A stretch of 7,579 nucleotides of DNA, taken from DATJAJ01 sp035622335 (GTDB lineage: Archaea > Thermoproteota > Nitrososphaeria > Nitrososphaerales > Gagatemarchaeaceae). Below are positions 6,065-7,579 of the stretch, one piece after another. Both the position numbers and the translations under genes were made by a program. Where the stretch lies: NCBI GenBank assembly GCA_035622335.1, contig DASPVO010000063.1, forward strand, positions 1-7,579. Reading direction: 5' to 3'. Below the pieces are notes generated by a model that had not been told where the DNA came from, did not search any database, and worked only from the letters and a program-made list of their open reading frames with translations. How positions within the stretch are numbered: position 1 is the stretch's first letter; the number at the start of each line of letters is the position of its first letter.

Positions 6065-6733
6065 GTGCCAAGAGCTCAAACCGTGATTTTCGCGTGCTTG
6101 GCGTCATTCCTTCTATCATTGCCTGCGGTCTCCGCGATGGCGCTCTCACCTCCGACCACGGTGACCTTCTACCTCGAGTACAACGGTCTGTCGAAGGTGT
6201 GCCCGACGGTCGGGGATGCGAGTCTGGTCACGACGATACCACCGCCAAGCTCATTCGGCCTGGACTACTGCGGCTACTTCCCCGGTCCCACCATGGTGGT
6301 CACCTCTGTGTCGACGGTTCTCTATTTCAGTGCGTCCTCCTCGGGTGGTACCGGATACCTGTACCTGGGGTCGGCACCCGAGACACAGGTAGCTCACTTG
6401 ACTGTAGGTAGCTTTTATGCCAGTGGCTGCACTCCCTCTACCTACTACCTCTTCAGTGGCCCGCTGACAATGGACCTCTCGGGTCAGGTCCTTACGACTG
6501 GTGAACAGGTGAGACTCGAGCTTGCGAACATAGTCAAAGTACCCGGCTATGCCTTTCCCTGTACCGGCGCCATCATTGGAGGACAGGACACGCCTTCTGC
6601 ACTGATGATTACAGGGATTCCCGTTGGCCCGTCCGTGCCTCTGTTCCCTCTCGGCCCTCTTTTCGTGTTGGCGGCTTGCCTACCCCTCATATTGGGACTC
6701 AGAAAGAGGAATTTCAGAAGCCCAGGAAGATAA
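6065..6733 (+). CDS. Secreted protein of unknown function with C-terminal membrane anchor
   Basis: A 222-aa protein I do not recognise. Residues 6-24 form a hydrophobic signal peptide ending in a plausible cleavage site (AVSA). The middle (25-190) is rich in Thr, Ser, Gly, Tyr and Pro with short hydrophobic stretches, as expected for a beta-sheet extracellular domain. It has four cysteines (46, 69, 122, 166), which could make two disulfides. The C-terminus is tripartite: a VPLFPLG turn (191-197), a hydrophobic helix (about 198-212), then RKR and further basic residues (213-222). The protein is therefore probably displayed outside the cell on a single C-terminal anchor. This layout resembles archaeosortase-type signals such as PEF-CTERM, but the motif is not exact. 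The GTG start fits the TATA box at 6034-6041. The gene stands alone between tRNA-Arg and a gene-poor region, inside a pair of tRNA-end repeats. Confidence 0.75.
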   Translation: MPRAQTVIFACLASFLLSLPAVSAMALSPPTTVTFYLEYNGLSKVCPTVGDASLVTTIPPPSSFGLDYCGYFPGPTMVVTSVSTVLYFSASSSGGTGYLYLGSAPETQVAHLTVGSFYASGCTPSTYYLFSGPLTMDLSGQVLTTGEQVRLELANIVKVPGYAFPCTGAIIGGQDTPSALMITGIPVGPSVPLFPLGPLFVLAACLPLILGLRKRNFRSPGR

Positions 6734-7000
6734 TCCTCTTGTATACCATCTGACTCTCGAACACAATCGAATTACCAGATAGGAGCCTTCCAGAATAGTG
6801 GACAATACTGCCACGGCGAGCAGGAACGGAAACACTGGAGTATCTCCACTGGCTGAGAGCAGAAGAACCGGTAACGCGCTCTCCCTCATGAGGCACACTG
6901 AGGGTTCGCAGATTTGACATCGCTGAGATTTGAAATTGGGTGCTACGCAGCCGATCATTGTAGGATTCGCTTAACTTTCTAAGCGCATCGCACCGGGCCC
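6734..7000. other. Gene-poor region with no convincing gene
   Basis: Nearly 300 bp between the secreted protein and the coiled-coil protein. It holds a perfect 6-bp inverted repeat (6968-6985) and part of the att-like repeat. A minus-strand frame of 92 codons (6958-6680) runs through it and overlaps the 3' end of the secreted-protein gene. That frame encodes a hydrophobic stretch with P-V-F-P at its start, but it lacks a convincing promoter, ribosome site or recognised domain. I do not call it a gene. It could be a remnant of a membrane-anchored protein. Confidence 0.5.
6968..6985. repeat. Short inverted repeat CGCTTA-N6-TAAGCG
   Basis: A perfect 6-bp inverted repeat with a 6-nt spacer (ACTTTC), about 16 nt upstream of the TATA-like box of the coiled-coil gene. 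The position suits an operator for a dimeric regulator. It is too short and lacks a following T-run to be called a terminator. Confidence 0.35.
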
Positions 7001-7003
7001 GTT
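6984..7003 (+). repeat. Right copy of att-like repeat (tRNA-Arg 3' end fragment)
   Basis: CGCATCGCACCGGGCCCGTT repeats the end of the tRNA-Arg gene at 5969-5988 with 2 mismatches in 20; CACCGGGCCCGTT is exact. The remainder of a tRNA gene is not present here. It directly abuts the TATA-like box at 7001-7008, so the GC block could instead be a BRE-like promoter element matching by chance. Confidence 0.45.
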
Positions 7004-7008
7004 AAATA
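7001..7008 (+). promoter_or_regulatory. TATA-like box of the coiled-coil gene
   Basis: GTTAAATA ends 25 nt before the TTG at 7033. The predicted TSS falls at or next to the start codon, so the message should be leaderless or nearly so. Confidence 0.6.
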
Positions 7009-7032
7009 CCAACAGAAGGTGTTAGAGAAGGC

Positions 7033-7263
7033 TTGGCTTCCAAGGTCCCGAGCTGGCTCGAACGGGTGCTACTCCCTCAGGTGAACGAGCTCAAGGGGGA
7101 AATCAAAACACTCGACGCCAAGGTTGAAGGTGAGTTCAAGGCTGTGCATTCAGAAATGAAGCGACTGGACGAAAAAATAGGCGGTCTTGACAAAAGGATG
7201 GACATGACTCAAAGGGTCGCGGTCATCGAAGAGAAGATGCGCGAGATCGAATCTAAACGCTGA
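7033..7263 (+). CDS. Small coiled-coil protein of unknown function
   Basis: A 76-aa soluble protein starting at TTG. After a conserved-looking N-terminal segment, PSWLERVLLPQVNELK (6-21), almost the entire remainder is a charged amphipathic helix with heptad-spaced Leu, Ile, Val and Met (about 18-74; for example MKRLDEKIGGLDKRMD), ending in SKR. It therefore probably forms a dimeric or oligomeric coiled coil in the cytoplasm. I recall similar short proteins in thaumarchaeal and bathyarchaeal genomes, with no assigned role. The TTG start is backed by the TATA box at 7001-7008; GAGAAGG at 7025-7031 is too close to the start to act as a normal ribosome site. No membrane segment, cysteines or metal motif are seen. 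It lies just outside the tRNA-end repeat and just before the broken VOC gene. Confidence 0.7.
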   Translation: MASKVPSWLERVLLPQVNELKGEIKTLDAKVEGEFKAVHSEMKRLDEKIGGLDKRMDMTQRVAVIEEKMREIESKR

Positions 7264-7269
7264 AACACG

Positions 7270-7579
7270 TCAACAGTCTACGTCATCAGGGCTCCAGAGG
7301 CAGTTCGCGACGTCATCTTCTCGAATCTTTGAGAAACTGCTAGGAGTTCACTTACTCGCGCACCCCGAGCCATTTCCTCGGAACGTGGAGTTCAAGGTCG
7401 GAGGTGCCTGGGTGCAAATCGTGGCCGGGAGACCGCAGCCTTCGAGCTGGGATCTCCAGATTGAAGTCAAGGATCTTGCCGGCGAACGACAGCGACTACA
7501 AGGGCTGGGGATCGAAGCTACTGAAGTAAAGGGGGTCCCAAAAGTAATCAGCTACTTCGACGTAAAGGATGCGGACGGG
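7270..7579 (+). pseudogene. VOC/glyoxalase-like domain protein, frame-broken at the 5' end and cut by the window edge
   Basis: From about 7325 to the window end one frame reads as a vicinal-oxygen-chelate domain: EKLLGVHLLAHPEPFPRN, then VEFKVGGAWVQIVAG, WDLQIEVKDLAGERQRLQ, GLGIEATEVKGV and YFDVKDADG, the usual strand/helix order with the closing D-x-D-G. Upstream, that frame has no ATG, GTG or TTG. The natural N-terminal strand and helix, STVYVIRAPEAVRD, lie one frame over at 7270-7311, and that frame stops at TGA 7330-7332 and also has no start codon. Dropping one base between about 7312 and 7330 would join the halves. VOC proteins are metal-dependent lyases, dioxygenases or resistance proteins; the type here cannot be told. 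It is either a decayed gene or a sequencing/assembly error. Confidence 0.6.

Noticed and set aside
7260..7320. CTG at 7260 as start of the VOC gene
   Set aside because: CTG starts are rare, the frame from it soon leaves VOC-like sequence and stops, and it would need two frame changes to reach the domain.
1..7579. CRISPR array, insertion sequence, riboswitch or replication origin
   Set aside because: No regularly spaced repeats, transposase motifs, terminal inverted repeats, known riboswitch core or repeated origin boxes were seen.

Overview
The window reads as a stretch of archaeal chromosome. TATA-like boxes lie about 27 nt before several gene starts. Several ORFs appear to start at or very near the transcription start with GTG or TTG codons. 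The tRNA genes do not encode CCA, and tRNA-Gln has the A1-U72 pair typical of archaea. The ArgRS and the small coiled-coil protein also look archaeal. Gene content suggests a Thaumarchaeota/Bathyarchaeia-like lineage, but that placement is tentative because no rRNA or other phylogenetic marker was compared.

Layout, left to right. (1) Plus strand: the 3' part of a prenyltransferase/squalene-oxidase-repeat (alpha-alpha toroid) protein, then a DUF4242/SCO4226-like small protein closely followed by an NADPH-dependent FMN reductase. (2) Minus strand: tRNA-Gln(CUG), a class V PLP aminotransferase with its own promoter, an HAD-IB (SerB-like) phosphatase, and argS, whose stop overlaps the phosphatase start by ATGA. 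(3) A divergent intergenic region of about 176 bp, with argS leaving on one side and tRNA-Arg(CCG) on the other. (4) Plus strand: a secreted, C-terminally anchored protein of unknown function, a gene-poor stretch of about 300 bp, a 76-aa coiled-coil protein, and a VOC/glyoxalase-like coding stretch that is broken by a frame change and runs off the window.

Functional links. The aminotransferase and phosphatase could supply the transamination and dephosphorylation steps of phosphorylated serine synthesis, or general amino-acid/2-oxoacid metabolism. ArgRS and the tRNA-Arg it may charge are head-to-head neighbours. DUF4242 and the flavin reductase probably form a two-gene unit.

The most unusual features lie between 5898 and 7003. 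The tRNA-Arg has an 18-nt variable region where about 5 nt is expected. Its 3' end (T-loop to acceptor) is repeated 18/20 about 1 kb downstream, bracketing the secreted-protein gene and the gene-poor stretch. This is the arrangement left by tRNA-targeted integration, although no integrase is visible here. I did not find a clearly new multi-gene system. The ordinary core genes dominate, and the interesting signals are the att-like repeat, the odd tRNA, the unrecognised surface protein and the broken VOC gene.
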